Assembly: GCF_003946695.1 (NCBI RefSeq) | Contig: NZ_RHOX01000003.1 | Span: forward strand, 1-64,000 | From: Lapidilactobacillus bayanensis | GTDB lineage: Bacteria; Bacillota; Bacilli; Lactobacillales; Lactobacillaceae | Length of the DNA: 64,000 bases | Direction of reading: 5' to 3' | Part shown: positions 15,560 through 24,260 of the stretch, one piece after another | Position numbering within the stretch: the stretch's first letter is position 1 | How the letters are laid out: the number at the start of each line of letters is the position of its first letter | Notes under the pieces: generated by a model | Database searches by the model: none | What the model was told of the DNA's origin: nothing | The model's input: the letters and a program-made list of their open reading frames with translations, nothing else | Translations under genes and position numbers: made by a program

Positions 15560-16930
15560 ATGGAAAAAGATAATAACCGTGCTGAAGTTTCGCGCGTACA
15601 ATTATTGCGAACATTGGAAAATGGAGAAACGAAGATTTTTCGAAAACGTTTCTTAGATATGCACTTCTATGATCAAGCACAATTTTATTTATCCTTGGAT
15701 GAGCCGCAACGGCAGAAGTTATATCAGGTTTTGAATCCTCATGAAATGGGCGACTTCTTCGATACGATTGAGGACGATTTGCCTCAAATGGCAGACTTGC
15801 TCACGGAAATGGTGCCGCAATATGCCGCCAATTTATTGAATGATATGTTTGATGATAATGCCGCCGATATTTTGGAACATTTGCCCAAAGAAGATGTTAA
15901 TCGTTATTTATCATTGATGCCTAAGCCAGATGCAATTGAGTTGCGTAAGTTATTACACTATGACACGGAAACCGCCGGTGGTATTATGACGACGGATTTC
16001 GTGAGCTTAAGTGCGGATTTAAGCGTCGGTCAAGCATTGGCAGAATTGAAACGTGAAGCAGCCGAGGCTGAAACGATTTATTACGTCTACTTAGTTAATT
16101 CAGATCAATTATTGGTCGGCGTTATAACGTTACGTGACTTGATTGTTAATGACAATCACACTAAGTTAACAGAAATTATGACCCCTAATGTCATCACGGC
16201 TAGCGTTCACGATGAGCAAGCCGAAGTTGCTCAAAAGATTCGTGATTATAATTTTATTGCTTTGCCAGTTATTGATGACGATGAGAAGTTGGTTGGTATT
16301 ATCACGGTCGACGATGCGATCGAGGTCATTGATGATGAAGCATCATCTGATTACTCTGGTTTAGCCGGTGTCGATGTTGACGATGTTTCAGAAAATCCTT
16401 TCAAGTCGGCGTCTAAACGGTTGCCTTGGCTGATTACCTTGTTATTTCTAGGCATGTCCACAGCGACGTTGATTAATCACTACGAATCATTGTTAAGCGA
16501 AGCAAGCATTTTGGCCGTCTTTATCTCGCTTATTACGGGTACTGCCGGTAACGCGGGGACACAAAGTTTAGCCGTAGCAGTGCGGCGTCTTGCCTTAGGT
16601 AATGACAAAAAACCAAAACTATTTAAATTAGTTTTTGGTGAAATATTAACTGGTGTTGTGACTGGTGTCATCACTGGTTTAACGGTCATGGTGATTGTCG
16701 GTATTTGGAAGCACAACTTAATGTTAGGCTTAACGATTGGTTTAGCAATGACAGCGGCAATTACGGTTGCCAATTTGGCTGGTAGTTTGATTCCGATGTT
16801 AATGGATAAACTTGGTTTTGATCCAGCGGTTGCCAGTGGTCCGTTTATTACCACATTGAGCGATTTAACCAGTGTCTTAATTTATTTCAGCATTGCGCAA
16901 TTATTTATTCGTGCGTTTGTCGGTGGTTGA
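15560..16930 (+). CDS. mgtE: Magnesium transporter MgtE
   Basis: MgtE is a homodimeric magnesium channel gated by cytosolic magnesium. The 456-residue protein has the full family layout: an acidic helical N-domain (about 30-130), two CBS domains (about 135-260), a plug helix, and five transmembrane segments from about 285 onward. The GTAGNAGTQSLAV segment, followed by other small-residue-rich helices, forms the pore. AAGAGGTGA precedes the ATG. It lies 53 bp after the pseudouridine synthase gene, with which it may share a transcript. The antisense frame at 16480-16854 is not a gene. Confidence 0.95.
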   Translation: MEKDNNRAEVSRVQLLRTLENGETKIFRKRFLDMHFYDQAQFYLSLDEPQRQKLYQVLNPHEMGDFFDTIEDDLPQMADLLTEMVPQYAANLLNDMFDDNAADILEHLPKEDVNRYLSLMPKPDAIELRKLLHYDTETAGGIMTTDFVSLSADLSVGQALAELKREAAEAETIYYVYLVNSDQLLVGVITLRDLIVNDNHTKLTEIMTPNVITASVHDEQAEVAQKIRDYNFIALPVIDDDEKLVGIITVDDAIEVIDDEASSDYSGLAGVDVDDVSENPFKSASKRLPWLITLLFLGMSTATLINHYESLLSEASILAVFISLITGTAGNAGTQSLAVAVRRLALGNDKKPKLFKLVFGEILTGVVTGVITGLTVMVIVGIWKHNLMLGLTIGLAMTAAITVANLAGSLIPMLMDKLGFDPAVASGPFITTLSDLTSVLIYFSIAQLFIRAFVGG

Positions 16931-17002
16931 TGTCATTGCGTTAAGATTTTGCATCATTAAATGAGTTATTTAAATAATAATTTTAATTGAGGAGATGTCA
17001 CA

Positions 17003-17878
17003 ATGGTAGAGAAAATTGGTTTCATTGGTACAGGCGTAATGGGCACAAGCATGATTAAGAATTTAATTAAGGCTAAGTATCCAGTGACTGTTTATAATCG
17101 GACGCGAGCACACGCTCAGGAAGCGATTGATGCTGGTGCAACTTGGGCTTATACGCCTGCAGCCGTCACGCGTGTCAGTGATGTGATTATCACGATGGTT
17201 GGTTTTCCCCAAGATGTTGAAGAAGTTTATTTTGGGAAGCATGGTGTTTTTTCCGTCGCCAAAAGTGGTCAAACTTTAATTGACATGACCACAAGTAAAC
17301 CGTCACTGGCTAAAAAAATATTTGCCAGTGCTGTTGCTAAGGGAATTAACAGTTTGGATGCACCGGTATCTGGTGGCGACATTGGGGCGCAAAAGGGTGA
17401 ATTAACTATCATGGTAGGTGGCTCTGAAGGTGTTTTTGCTAAGATGCTGCCAATTTTTATGGCAATGGGTAAAGACGTTAATATTTTCGGTGGTGCCGGC
17501 AGTGGCCAATCCGCTAAAATGGCGAATCAGATTATGATTGCCGGAACGATGACTGGCCTAACTGAAATGTTGGTTTATGCTAAGCAAGCTAATCTCGATT
17601 TGAATAAAGTTCTAAAAACCGTTGGTGGCGGTTCAGCTGCTAATTGGTCGTTGAGTAACTATGGCCCAAGGATTTTGGCTGGGGATTACAGTGCCGGATT
17701 TTTTGCAAAACATTTCTTGAAAGATTTGCGCATTGCCTTAGATGAGGCGAAGGCGATGGATTTAGAATTGCCAGCAACACAACGCGCCGAAGAACTTTAT
17801 CAGCAATTAGTAGAAGTTAACGATTTAGGCAACGATGGAACTCAGGCTTTGGTTAAATTATGGTGGCCAGAAGATTAA
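17003..17878 (+). CDS. NAD(P)-dependent beta-hydroxyacid dehydrogenase (3-hydroxyisobutyrate dehydrogenase family)
   Basis: The 291-residue product has the N-terminal Rossmann motif GFIGTGVMGTSM, the substrate-binding signature DAPVSGGDIGAQKGELTIMVGG split around residues 121-142, and the catalytic Lys in KMANQIMIAG (near 173). Family members oxidise or reduce beta-hydroxyacids such as tartronate semialdehyde, 3-hydroxyisobutyrate or succinic semialdehyde. The substrate is unknown. GGAGATG precedes the ATG. It has its own likely terminator at 17926-17965 and is close to, but not in, the uxu cluster, so a link to uronate metabolism is only speculation. Confidence 0.88.
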   Translation: MVEKIGFIGTGVMGTSMIKNLIKAKYPVTVYNRTRAHAQEAIDAGATWAYTPAAVTRVSDVIITMVGFPQDVEEVYFGKHGVFSVAKSGQTLIDMTTSKPSLAKKIFASAVAKGINSLDAPVSGGDIGAQKGELTIMVGGSEGVFAKMLPIFMAMGKDVNIFGGAGSGQSAKMANQIMIAGTMTGLTEMLVYAKQANLDLNKVLKTVGGGSAANWSLSNYGPRILAGDYSAGFFAKHFLKDLRIALDEAKAMDLELPATQRAEELYQQLVEVNDLGNDGTQALVKLWWPED

Positions 17879-17925
17879 CTAACAGTCTTATGGCAGTACT
17901 TTAAAATAAAATAGTGCACAAAATT

Positions 17926-17965
17926 AGGGGCTAAATTCTAAAAATGAATTTAACTCCTTTTATTG
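17926..17965 (+). terminator. Likely terminator after the dehydrogenase gene
   Basis: An imperfect stem pairs AGGGGCTAAATTC with GAATTTAACTCCT and is followed by TTTTATTGTTCTT, 48 bases after the dehydrogenase stop codon. Confidence 0.55.
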
Positions 17966-18004
17966 TTCTTCGCGTCGAAACATAATTGGGCGTTGTTATT
18001 CGAA

Positions 18005-18510
18005 ATAGTTGAAACTAGAGTCGTTGTTTTGTACTTCTGCGCGCTTGCGCAAAAGTTGCATAAAAAACGTGTGAGGTACCGTGGTGGAAAATAAATACTT
18101 GTCGCTGGAACGTAGTGGGCGTTGCTTGAAGCCAATTTCTTCAAAATCGTCTCCAAGACAAGCCTTAATGTAGGCAATAAATTGCCAACATTAATGTCAC
18201 TACTGAGCAGTATTTATTTTCCACCACTAAACAAGCAAGATAGCAACCTTTGCGCAAGCGCTGAATTGACGAGTGATTAGAACACTTCAAATTTTTAGAA
18301 GTATAAATTTGAAGTTTAGTTGCACTAACGCTTTCTCGTCAGTGCCGGAGGGAAATCGCGGTCAGCTGTGATATTGTCGTTGATGCTTTAGCATTTACGA
18401 CAAGGCCGAGCTTTAAGACAAATTTATTTGGCTTAAAGTCGAGCCCACAGCGCTCCACCAGCGCATTTCCTGTAGGCACGAAGAAGCCAAGACAACAGTT
18501 CTAGAATTTA
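18005..18510 (-). repeat. Interspersed structured repeat, copy R5
   Basis: This nearly complete copy is inverted relative to R1 and R4. It begins with GAAACTAGAGTCGTTGTTT and ends with AGACAACAGTTCTAG (to about 18504). Internal hairpins are CTTGAAGCCAATTT / AAAATCGTCTCCAAG near 18124-18156 and CTTTAAGACAAAT / ATTTGGCTTAAAG near 18412-18439. Each keeps the family mismatch with a different stem sequence. The motifs ACTGAGCAGTATTTATTTTC and AGTGCCGGAGGGAAATCGCG are shared with R2. The frame at 17950-18177 is a by-product. Confidence 0.8.
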
Positions 18511-18540
18511 GTATTTAAAGTATTGAAGTCAAGCTAGTTT

Positions 18541-19224
18541 TTATTCAGCCTTACTAACCGTTTCGAAATATTCGGAAGCGGCGATCATAACCGTTTTAAC
18601 GTCATTATCAACAAGATGCAAATGTTGACCGACTAATTGAACGACTGTGGCTTGATCGCGACGACGTAGGGCTTCAACGATGCCTTCATGCTGACGCAGA
18701 ATTTCATCCCAGTTTAGGCCGCTAACTTCTAGGCGTAAATAGCGGAAGCGATTGAATTGAGCGTTAAGTAATTGTAGCCAATTCCAAACATAAGTCTTGC
18801 CAGTTACTTCGTAGAAATACTTATGGAATTGCTCATCTAATTCAAAAAAACGATCATAATTTTTAGCCTTTAAATAAATTTTTTGTAATTCAGTATTCTG
18901 CTCTAGTTCGGCAAGTTGCTGAAGGCTCATCTTGGCGGCCGCGTCAGAAAAAATAAGTGTTTCTAAGTCCTCACGAACGAAACGTGCCTGATAAACTTCA
19001 TCCATATTAATTTTCGAAACGTAAGTACCGCTTTGCGGAATTACCCGAAAAAGTCCCTCACGTCGCAGTCGAATAATTGCTTCACGAATAGGTGTGGTGC
19101 CGATGCCCAATTGTTCTTTGAGAGAACTGATAGTGACGTGTTGACCGGGGCGTAACGTGAGAGTAATGATCATTTTTTTGATATAGGCATAAGCCTCATC
19201 TTGATAATTTTCAGGTGATTCCAT
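18541..19224 (-). CDS. GntR/FadR-family regulator (probable regulator of uxuBA)
   Basis: The 227-residue protein has an N-terminal winged helix (residues about 10-75, with TISSLKEQLGIGTTPIREAI) and a C-terminal all-helical FCD domain. The FCD domain has metal-ligand-like residues in DEQFHKYFYEV and LVGQHLHLVD. Proteins of this group are usually repressors released by a small organic acid. It is divergent from uxuB-uxuA, and E. coli UxuR and ExuR belong to the same subfamily, so control of hexuronate catabolism is the best guess. GGAG precedes the ATG. The 407-bp divergent gap contains the uxu promoter. Confidence 0.85.
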   Translation of the reverse strand: MESPENYQDEAYAYIKKMIITLTLRPGQHVTISSLKEQLGIGTTPIREAIIRLRREGLFRVIPQSGTYVSKINMDEVYQARFVREDLETLIFSDAAAKMSLQQLAELEQNTELQKIYLKAKNYDRFFELDEQFHKYFYEVTGKTYVWNWLQLLNAQFNRFRYLRLEVSGLNWDEILRQHEGIVEALRRRDQATVVQLVGQHLHLVDNDVKTVMIAASEYFETVSKAE

Positions 19225-19553
19225 AAGCTGACTCCAATCGAAATGTGATGAAAGAAGAATGAGATATTATATTTTAAGTAGTAATAGCTAAAAGTAGAAC
19301 TGGGATAAACGACCAAGTTCTTTTGGTGTTACTGTGAGACGAGAACCTGAGTCAGAATGTTTTAACTTAGTTATTCTTTTCAGCCAAAAGCTCGGTTAGA
19401 TAACACAGCTAGATTAATCATCAAACTTAGCCTAGCTTTTGTTTCGCACCCGCGGTGAATCTCACACGTGCATAAATTAACTTACTATAAATTTAGTGTA
19501 CTCATGATTATCAGTAACTGCAAGCTGAAAATTATGTTTGAACAATTTTAAAA

Positions 19554-19606
19554 TTGACTTTTTCACGAAATGGCTTACAATAATGATGAAACTAATATAT
19601 TAATAT
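19554..19606 (+). promoter_or_regulatory. uxuB promoter with a possible operator
   Basis: TTGACT (19554-19559) and TACAAT (19576-19581) are spaced by 16 bases, about 50 bases before uxuB. A short palindrome, ATATTAATAT (19597-19606), lies just downstream in the position expected for a repressor site. Its assignment to the divergent GntR protein is inference. The remaining gap 19225-19553 shows nothing I can support. Confidence 0.6.
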
Positions 19607-19631
19607 TGCAGTAAAATGGAGATAATCATTT

Positions 19632-21251
19632 ATGGTTAAACTTTTAGATAATTATTTGACAGACCTCGATCAATTTACCGAGGCTGGTATTGCGGTACCA
19701 AAGTATTCGCAGGCTGAAATGGTTGCGGCTACTACTCAAAATCCGCGTTGGGTTCACTTCGGTGGTGGTAATCTGTTTCGTTGTTTTCACGCTAAGGTTG
19801 CCCAAGACTTATTGAATAGCAGGGACTTGAAGTCAGGCATCGTTGTTGCGGAAACTTATGATGATGGTGTGATTGATCAAATTTATCATCCTTACAATAA
19901 TCGAATGTTACAAGTTGTGATGAAACAAGATGGTTCATACGTTGAAACGCTAATTGCTAGTGTGGCCGAGTCGCTTTATTACAACAAACAAAATACAGCT
20001 GATTGGCAACGCTTGTGCGAAATTTTTGAACAGCCATCATTGCAAATGGTCACGATGTCAATCACTGAAAAAGGTTATCAATTAACAGATATTAATGGCG
20101 AATTAACAGCAGCTGCACGAGCAGATATTGCGAATCAGCCTGATGATGCTGTGACTAATATGGGAGCAATTGCGCGGTTATTATGGGCTCGGTTCAATGC
20201 TGGTCAATTACCAATCGCAATGGTTAGTACCGATAACTTCTCAGAGAACGGCCAACGTTTCCAGGATGCAATTCTAACGATTGCGCGTGGCTGGGTCGTA
20301 AACAATATTGTGCCTCAAGAATTCGTCGACTATTTGCAAGATACCACTAAGGTGACTTTCCCTTGGTCAATGATTGATCGCATTACGCCTAATCCCGCCG
20401 AAAATGTTGCGGAACAATTAGCTGCCTCTGGATTTGAAGACACTGAAATTGTTCATACTGCCAAACATACAAATATTGCACCTTTCGGTAATACTGAGGA
20501 GACTCATTATTTAGTAATTGAAGATGCATTTCCTAATGGTCGTCCGGCCTTGGAACAAGCTGGTGTCATTTTGACCGATCGAGAAACAGTTAATGATGCT
20601 GACCAAATGAAAGTAACAGCTTGTTTGAATCCGTTACACACCGCTTTAGCAATCTTTGGTTGTTTATTAGACTACCATTCAATCGCTGCTGAATTAGCAG
20701 ATCAGCACTTATTAACTTTAATTAAACAACTTGGTTATCGCGAGGACTTGCCGGTTGTTAAAGATCCTAAGATTATTAACCCTAAGGAATTTATCGACCA
20801 ATTAATTACGAAACGTCTTCCTAATAAGAATATTCCTGATACACCACAACGAATTGCTAGCGATACATCACAAAAAATTCCAGTTCGTTACGGCGTGACA
20901 CTACAGCATTATTTAAACGCAGGTCGAAACGTTACTGAATTAAAAGCAATCCCGCTAATTTTTGCGGGTTGGTGTCGTTATTTGATGGCGCTTGATGATC
21001 AAGGTGAAGCATTTCAACCGAGTCCTGATCCACTATTGGCAACTTTACAATCATACGTTGCTGATATTAAGCTTGGTGCAGATGTTGATGTTCACCAACA
21101 CCTCCAACCAATTCTAAGTAATAAGCAGATTTTTGGATTTAACCTTTATGAAATTGGTTTGGGTGAAAAAGTTGAACAATTGTTTGCACAAATGATTGCC
21201 GGTCAGGGCGCCGTTGTGGCAACTATCGTTAACACTTTGGAGGAGAAATAA
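19632..21251 (+). CDS. uxuB: Fructuronate reductase (mannitol dehydrogenase family)
   Basis: UxuB uses NADH to reduce D-fructuronate to D-mannonate in glucuronate breakdown. The 539-residue protein has the long-chain mannitol dehydrogenase layout: an N-terminal Rossmann domain with VHFGGGNLFRCFHAK near residues 40-55, and a C-terminal helical domain with the catalytic signature KVTACLNPLHTALAIFG. It is directly followed by uxuA, whose ATG comes right after the uxuB stop. The pairing settles fructuronate rather than mannitol or altronate as substrate. The upstream isomerase (uxaC) and downstream kdgK/kdgA are not in this window. Confidence 0.92.
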   Translation: MVKLLDNYLTDLDQFTEAGIAVPKYSQAEMVAATTQNPRWVHFGGGNLFRCFHAKVAQDLLNSRDLKSGIVVAETYDDGVIDQIYHPYNNRMLQVVMKQDGSYVETLIASVAESLYYNKQNTADWQRLCEIFEQPSLQMVTMSITEKGYQLTDINGELTAAARADIANQPDDAVTNMGAIARLLWARFNAGQLPIAMVSTDNFSENGQRFQDAILTIARGWVVNNIVPQEFVDYLQDTTKVTFPWSMIDRITPNPAENVAEQLAASGFEDTEIVHTAKHTNIAPFGNTEETHYLVIEDAFPNGRPALEQAGVILTDRETVNDADQMKVTACLNPLHTALAIFGCLLDYHSIAAELADQHLLTLIKQLGYREDLPVVKDPKIINPKEFIDQLITKRLPNKNIPDTPQRIASDTSQKIPVRYGVTLQHYLNAGRNVTELKAIPLIFAGWCRYLMALDDQGEAFQPSPDPLLATLQSYVADIKLGADVDVHQHLQPILSNKQIFGFNLYEIGLGEKVEQLFAQMIAGQGAVVATIVNTLEEK

Positions 21252-22331
21252 ATGGCAGATTTAAAAATGGGTTTTCGCTGGTACGGGCAAAATGATGATC
21301 CGATTAGTCTCGAAAACATTCGTCAAATTCCCGGCACTACTCAAGTAGTAGGGGCACTATTTGATGTACCGGTTGGTGAAGTTTGGCCTAAAGAAAAAAT
21401 TGCCGCATTGAAGCAGCAAATTGAAGCAGCCGGATTGAAACTCGAAGTCATTGAGTCAGTTAATATTCATGATGATATTAAAATTGGCCTGCCAACACGG
21501 GATCAATATATTGAAAACTACAAACAAACCATTCGCAATTTAGCTGAGTATGGTATCAAGGTAATTTGCTACAATTTCATGCCAATTTTTGACTGGTTAC
21601 GGACGGATTTGCATTATCAATTAGCGGATGGTTCTAATGATCTCGCCTTTGAAGCAGACAAGTTAGCTGACAACCCCCAAGATATTATTGATAAAGTTAA
21701 AAATAATTCTGAAGGTTATACCATGCCTGGTTGGGAGCCGGAACGTTTAGCAACCATTGAACGTCTATTTAAGGCTTATGCAGACGTTGACGAAAAGAAG
21801 CTTTCAGAGAATTTGAAGTATTTCTTGGATGCTATTATTCCGACTTGCGAAGAATGTGACGTCCGAATGGCGATGCATCCTGACGATCCACCACGTGCCT
21901 TATTTGGCCTGCCGCGGATTTATAAGAATCGTGAGGATATGTTAGCAATTGAAGAGATGCACGAATCGCGTTATAACGGTTTTACAATTTGTACCGGCAG
22001 CTTAGGCGAAAATCCGGATAACGACGTACCTGCCATTATTCGCGAATTTGTCGGCAAAGATCGGGCGCCATTTATTCATGCTCGCAATATTAAATTTATG
22101 AATGCTCAGCACGACTTCCACGAAGCCACACATTTATCATCATATGGTTCATTGGATATGTATGAAATTATGAAGGCACTTCACGATTGCGACTTCGACG
22201 GTTACATTCGGCCAGATCATGGCCGTAACATTTGGGGTGAAAACGGACGCCCAGGTTATGGTTTGTACGACCGCGCTTTAGGAATTGCTTATTTAAACGG
22301 CCTATGGGAAGCGTTAGAGAAAAATAAATAG
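21252..22331 (+). CDS. uxuA: Mannonate dehydratase
   Basis: UxuA removes water from D-mannonate to give 2-keto-3-deoxygluconate. The 359-residue TIM-barrel protein is full length. It shows MGFRWYGQNDD at the N-terminus and metal-binding segments RMAMHPDDPP, TGSLGENPDND and FIHARNIKF, then YIRPDHGRNIWGENGRPGYG near the C-terminus. It is cytosolic and needs Mn or Fe by family knowledge. GGAGG for its translation lies inside the end of uxuB, and the ATG immediately follows the uxuB stop. A strong terminator ends the unit at 22340-22376. Confidence 0.95.
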   Translation: MADLKMGFRWYGQNDDPISLENIRQIPGTTQVVGALFDVPVGEVWPKEKIAALKQQIEAAGLKLEVIESVNIHDDIKIGLPTRDQYIENYKQTIRNLAEYGIKVICYNFMPIFDWLRTDLHYQLADGSNDLAFEADKLADNPQDIIDKVKNNSEGYTMPGWEPERLATIERLFKAYADVDEKKLSENLKYFLDAIIPTCEECDVRMAMHPDDPPRALFGLPRIYKNREDMLAIEEMHESRYNGFTICTGSLGENPDNDVPAIIREFVGKDRAPFIHARNIKFMNAQHDFHEATHLSSYGSLDMYEIMKALHDCDFDGYIRPDHGRNIWGENGRPGYGLYDRALGIAYLNGLWEALEKNK

Positions 22332-22339
22332 ATTGTTAA

Positions 22340-22376
22340 GGCCACTCATTAGCAAAGCTAATGAGTGGCCATTTCT
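22340..22376 (+). terminator. Rho-independent terminator of uxuBA
   Basis: A perfect 14-bp stem GGCCACTCATTAGC (22340-22353) pairs with 22357-22370 across an AAA loop and is followed by a T-rich run. Confidence 0.9.
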
Positions 22377-22525
22377 TTTTCTATCGATTCATGAGGATGG
22401 AATTCTGTAACATTTTCTGAATAACTTACCGGAAATGATGGATATCATCGTAATCAACGGCTGACATCACATATCATATGTGTATTTACCGTAGAGCATA
22501 AGTTTAATAATTTTTTGTTGCGAGA

Positions 22526-22671
22526 TTAGAGTGTGTCTTCAAAATCGATAAATCCGTTATATTGCTGAAATTCTTGTAACCATTGATCAGCTAATTCGCT
22601 AAAAATACGGTATTGGTCTTAAAAAGTAGCTGAATTTCTACAAATGACGAACGCTTTTTAACTTGAAGACA
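22526..22671 (-). pseudogene. Small inverted-repeat-bounded gene remnant
   Basis: GTGTCTTCAA (22533-22542) is repeated in inverted form as TTGAAGACAC (about 22662-22671). On the minus strand, 31 residues reading IFSELADQWLQEFQQYNG and then FIDFEDTL stop at 22526. A stop codon interrupts the frame just upstream. The protein-like composition suggests the tail of a lost gene, perhaps of a mobile element, but I do not recognise the family. The rest of the gap 22377-22851 shows nothing else. Confidence 0.3.
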
Positions 22672-22851
22672 CATCCTAGTTTATCCGAGGAAATAAGTTT
22701 AAGTTACATTATAGGGATAGTTAACTTAAAAATAATTGATTAATAATTGAGTATTGAGAATACTGAACTGTCAGAATCTAATTGAGGCATTCATAAAATT
22801 GTTGTTTAGATGTGGTGAATAGAGTATTTAGGCCGTCGAATTAAAAAATAA

Positions 22852-22880
22852 TTGACATCCGAAACGTTTCGGATTATACT
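22852..22880 (+). promoter_or_regulatory. Promoter with a perfect LacI-type operator in its spacer
   Basis: TTGACA (22852-22857) and TATACT (22875-22880) are spaced by 17 bases. Within the spacer sits the perfect 16-bp palindrome TCCGAAACGTTTCGGA (22858-22873), with the central CG typical of LacI/GalR operators. A repressor bound there would block RNA polymerase directly. The likely repressor is encoded at 30023-31054 in the same operon. Confidence 0.85.
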
Positions 22881-22889
22881 ACTTTGTGT

Positions 22890-22903
22890 AGTAAGCGTTT
22901 ACA
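22890..22903 (+). promoter_or_regulatory. cre-like catabolite-control site
   Basis: AGTAAGCGTTTACA differs from the cre consensus TGWNANCGNTNNCA only in its first base and lies just downstream of the -10. CcpA bound here would give glucose repression by roadblock. Confidence 0.65.
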
Positions 22904-22924
22904 TTAACTTTAGGAGGGTTTCGG

Positions 22925-24199
22925 ATGAAGGTAGGTATAAAGAAGCTTAGTGTGGCAGTATTATCTTTAGGTTTATTGTTGGGCTTAGTTGGATGTTCAT
23001 CTGGGGAAAAGAAGGGCACTTCTTCCAGTGGAAACAAGAAAGATGTAACATTAACAGTCGGATTTTGGAAAGGGGATTCAACGACAGAAGATTCTGCACG
23101 TAAAAAAGCATTTACAAATTTTACGAAGAAAACGGGAATCAAAGTTAAGGAGAAGATTTATAACGATTACGAAACACAGTTAATGACAGATCTAGTTGGT
23201 GGAACCGCGCCTGATGTATTCTATGTTGATGTTTCTAACGTTCCCAGCCTAACTCAGCAAAAGGTTTTGGCACCGCTTGATGGATATATCAAAAAACAAA
23301 AAGATTTTGATAAAAAAGACTTCTATACTCCAATATATAATGCATTTAAGGGTACAGATGATAAACAATATGGTGTTCCAAAGGACTATTCTACTCTAGG
23401 ATTTTATTATAACGAGGACCTATTAAAGAAAGCAGGAATGACAAAGAACGATATTCCAAAGAGCTTTGATGATCTTGAAGCCTTCTTAACTAAGTTGAAA
23501 GAAAAGCTTCCTGGAGTTCAACCAATGGTATTTTCCGCATTATTAGCTCGTCAGATGTATATCGCTCAATCTGATGGTGGTTCTATCGTAACTAAAGATG
23601 GTAAAGCTAATCTTGATGATCCAAAGGTCGTTAAAGCTCTTCAACCGTTAGTTGATCTTTACAAGAAAGGATTAATTAAAACGCCAAAGGATCTTGGTGA
23701 TGGGTGGGCTGGTGACACATTTGGTCGTGGTGGTGCCGTGATAAGTGACGAAGGTGCATGGATGGTTTCGCATCTTAAGACTAATTTCCCAGATTTAAAA
23801 TGGGGAGTAACTGAATTACCTGAACTAAACAGCAAAAAGCGTAATATGGTATTTACCGTAAGTTACTCAATGAATGCAGCAACTAAACATAAAGATGAAT
23901 CTTGGAAACTAATTAACTATATGACTCATGATGCAATGAAGCCATATGCTAAGGAAGCCTCGGTTCTTCCATCAAGAAAATCAGTTGCTGAGGAATTAAA
24001 AATTAATGACGATAAAGTTATGAGTTCTTTCGCAAAAGCTGCTAATTATGCGACTCCATGGCAAGATGGACCAAACTTAACGTTGATTATGCAGAGATAT
24101 GAGAATATGTTCCCATCAGCACTCAAGGGTGATATGAGTTTAGAACAAGCTATGAAGAAAGCAACTGAATCGGCAAATCAAGATATTGATAATCAATAA
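22925..24199 (+). CDS. ABC sugar transporter substrate-binding lipoprotein
   Basis: The 424-residue extracellular solute-binding protein (family 1, MalE/MsmE type) begins with a lipoprotein signal: basic start, hydrophobic core, lipobox LVGC with the lipidated Cys at residue 24, then a Ser/Lys/Gly linker. It would be anchored outside the membrane and deliver an oligosaccharide to the two permeases that follow. AGGAGG lies seven bases before the ATG. It is the first gene of the operon running to 33398. Downstream glycosidases (GH36, GH65, GH13) point to an alpha-linked oligosaccharide, but the exact ligand cannot be read. Confidence 0.92.
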   Translation: MKVGIKKLSVAVLSLGLLLGLVGCSSGEKKGTSSSGNKKDVTLTVGFWKGDSTTEDSARKKAFTNFTKKTGIKVKEKIYNDYETQLMTDLVGGTAPDVFYVDVSNVPSLTQQKVLAPLDGYIKKQKDFDKKDFYTPIYNAFKGTDDKQYGVPKDYSTLGFYYNEDLLKKAGMTKNDIPKSFDDLEAFLTKLKEKLPGVQPMVFSALLARQMYIAQSDGGSIVTKDGKANLDDPKVVKALQPLVDLYKKGLIKTPKDLGDGWAGDTFGRGGAVISDEGAWMVSHLKTNFPDLKWGVTELPELNSKKRNMVFTVSYSMNAATKHKDESWKLINYMTHDAMKPYAKEASVLPSRKSVAEELKINDDKVMSSFAKAANYATPWQDGPNLTLIMQRYENMFPSALKGDMSLEQAMKKATESANQDIDNQ

Positions 24200-24206
24200 T
24201 TTTGTG

Positions 24207-24236
24207 GGCAATGCAATCGATATAAATTGCATTGCC
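24207..24236 (+). other. Intercistronic stem-loop after the binding-protein gene
   Basis: An 11-bp stem GGCAATGCAAT (24207-24217) pairs with 24226-24236 and has no U-tract. Such loops after binding-protein genes usually protect the upstream mRNA and let the binding protein be made in excess over the permeases. Confidence 0.6.
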
Positions 24237-24260
24237 TTAACTATTTTAGGAGCGAACGAA

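Noticed and set aside
16480-16854. 124-codon antisense frame in mgtE
   Set aside because: It is a mirror of hydrophobic codons of the transmembrane helices, and mgtE is intact on the other strand.
17950-18177. 75-codon minus-strand frame
   Set aside because: It lies within and beside repeat R5, with no start signal and no protein-like composition.
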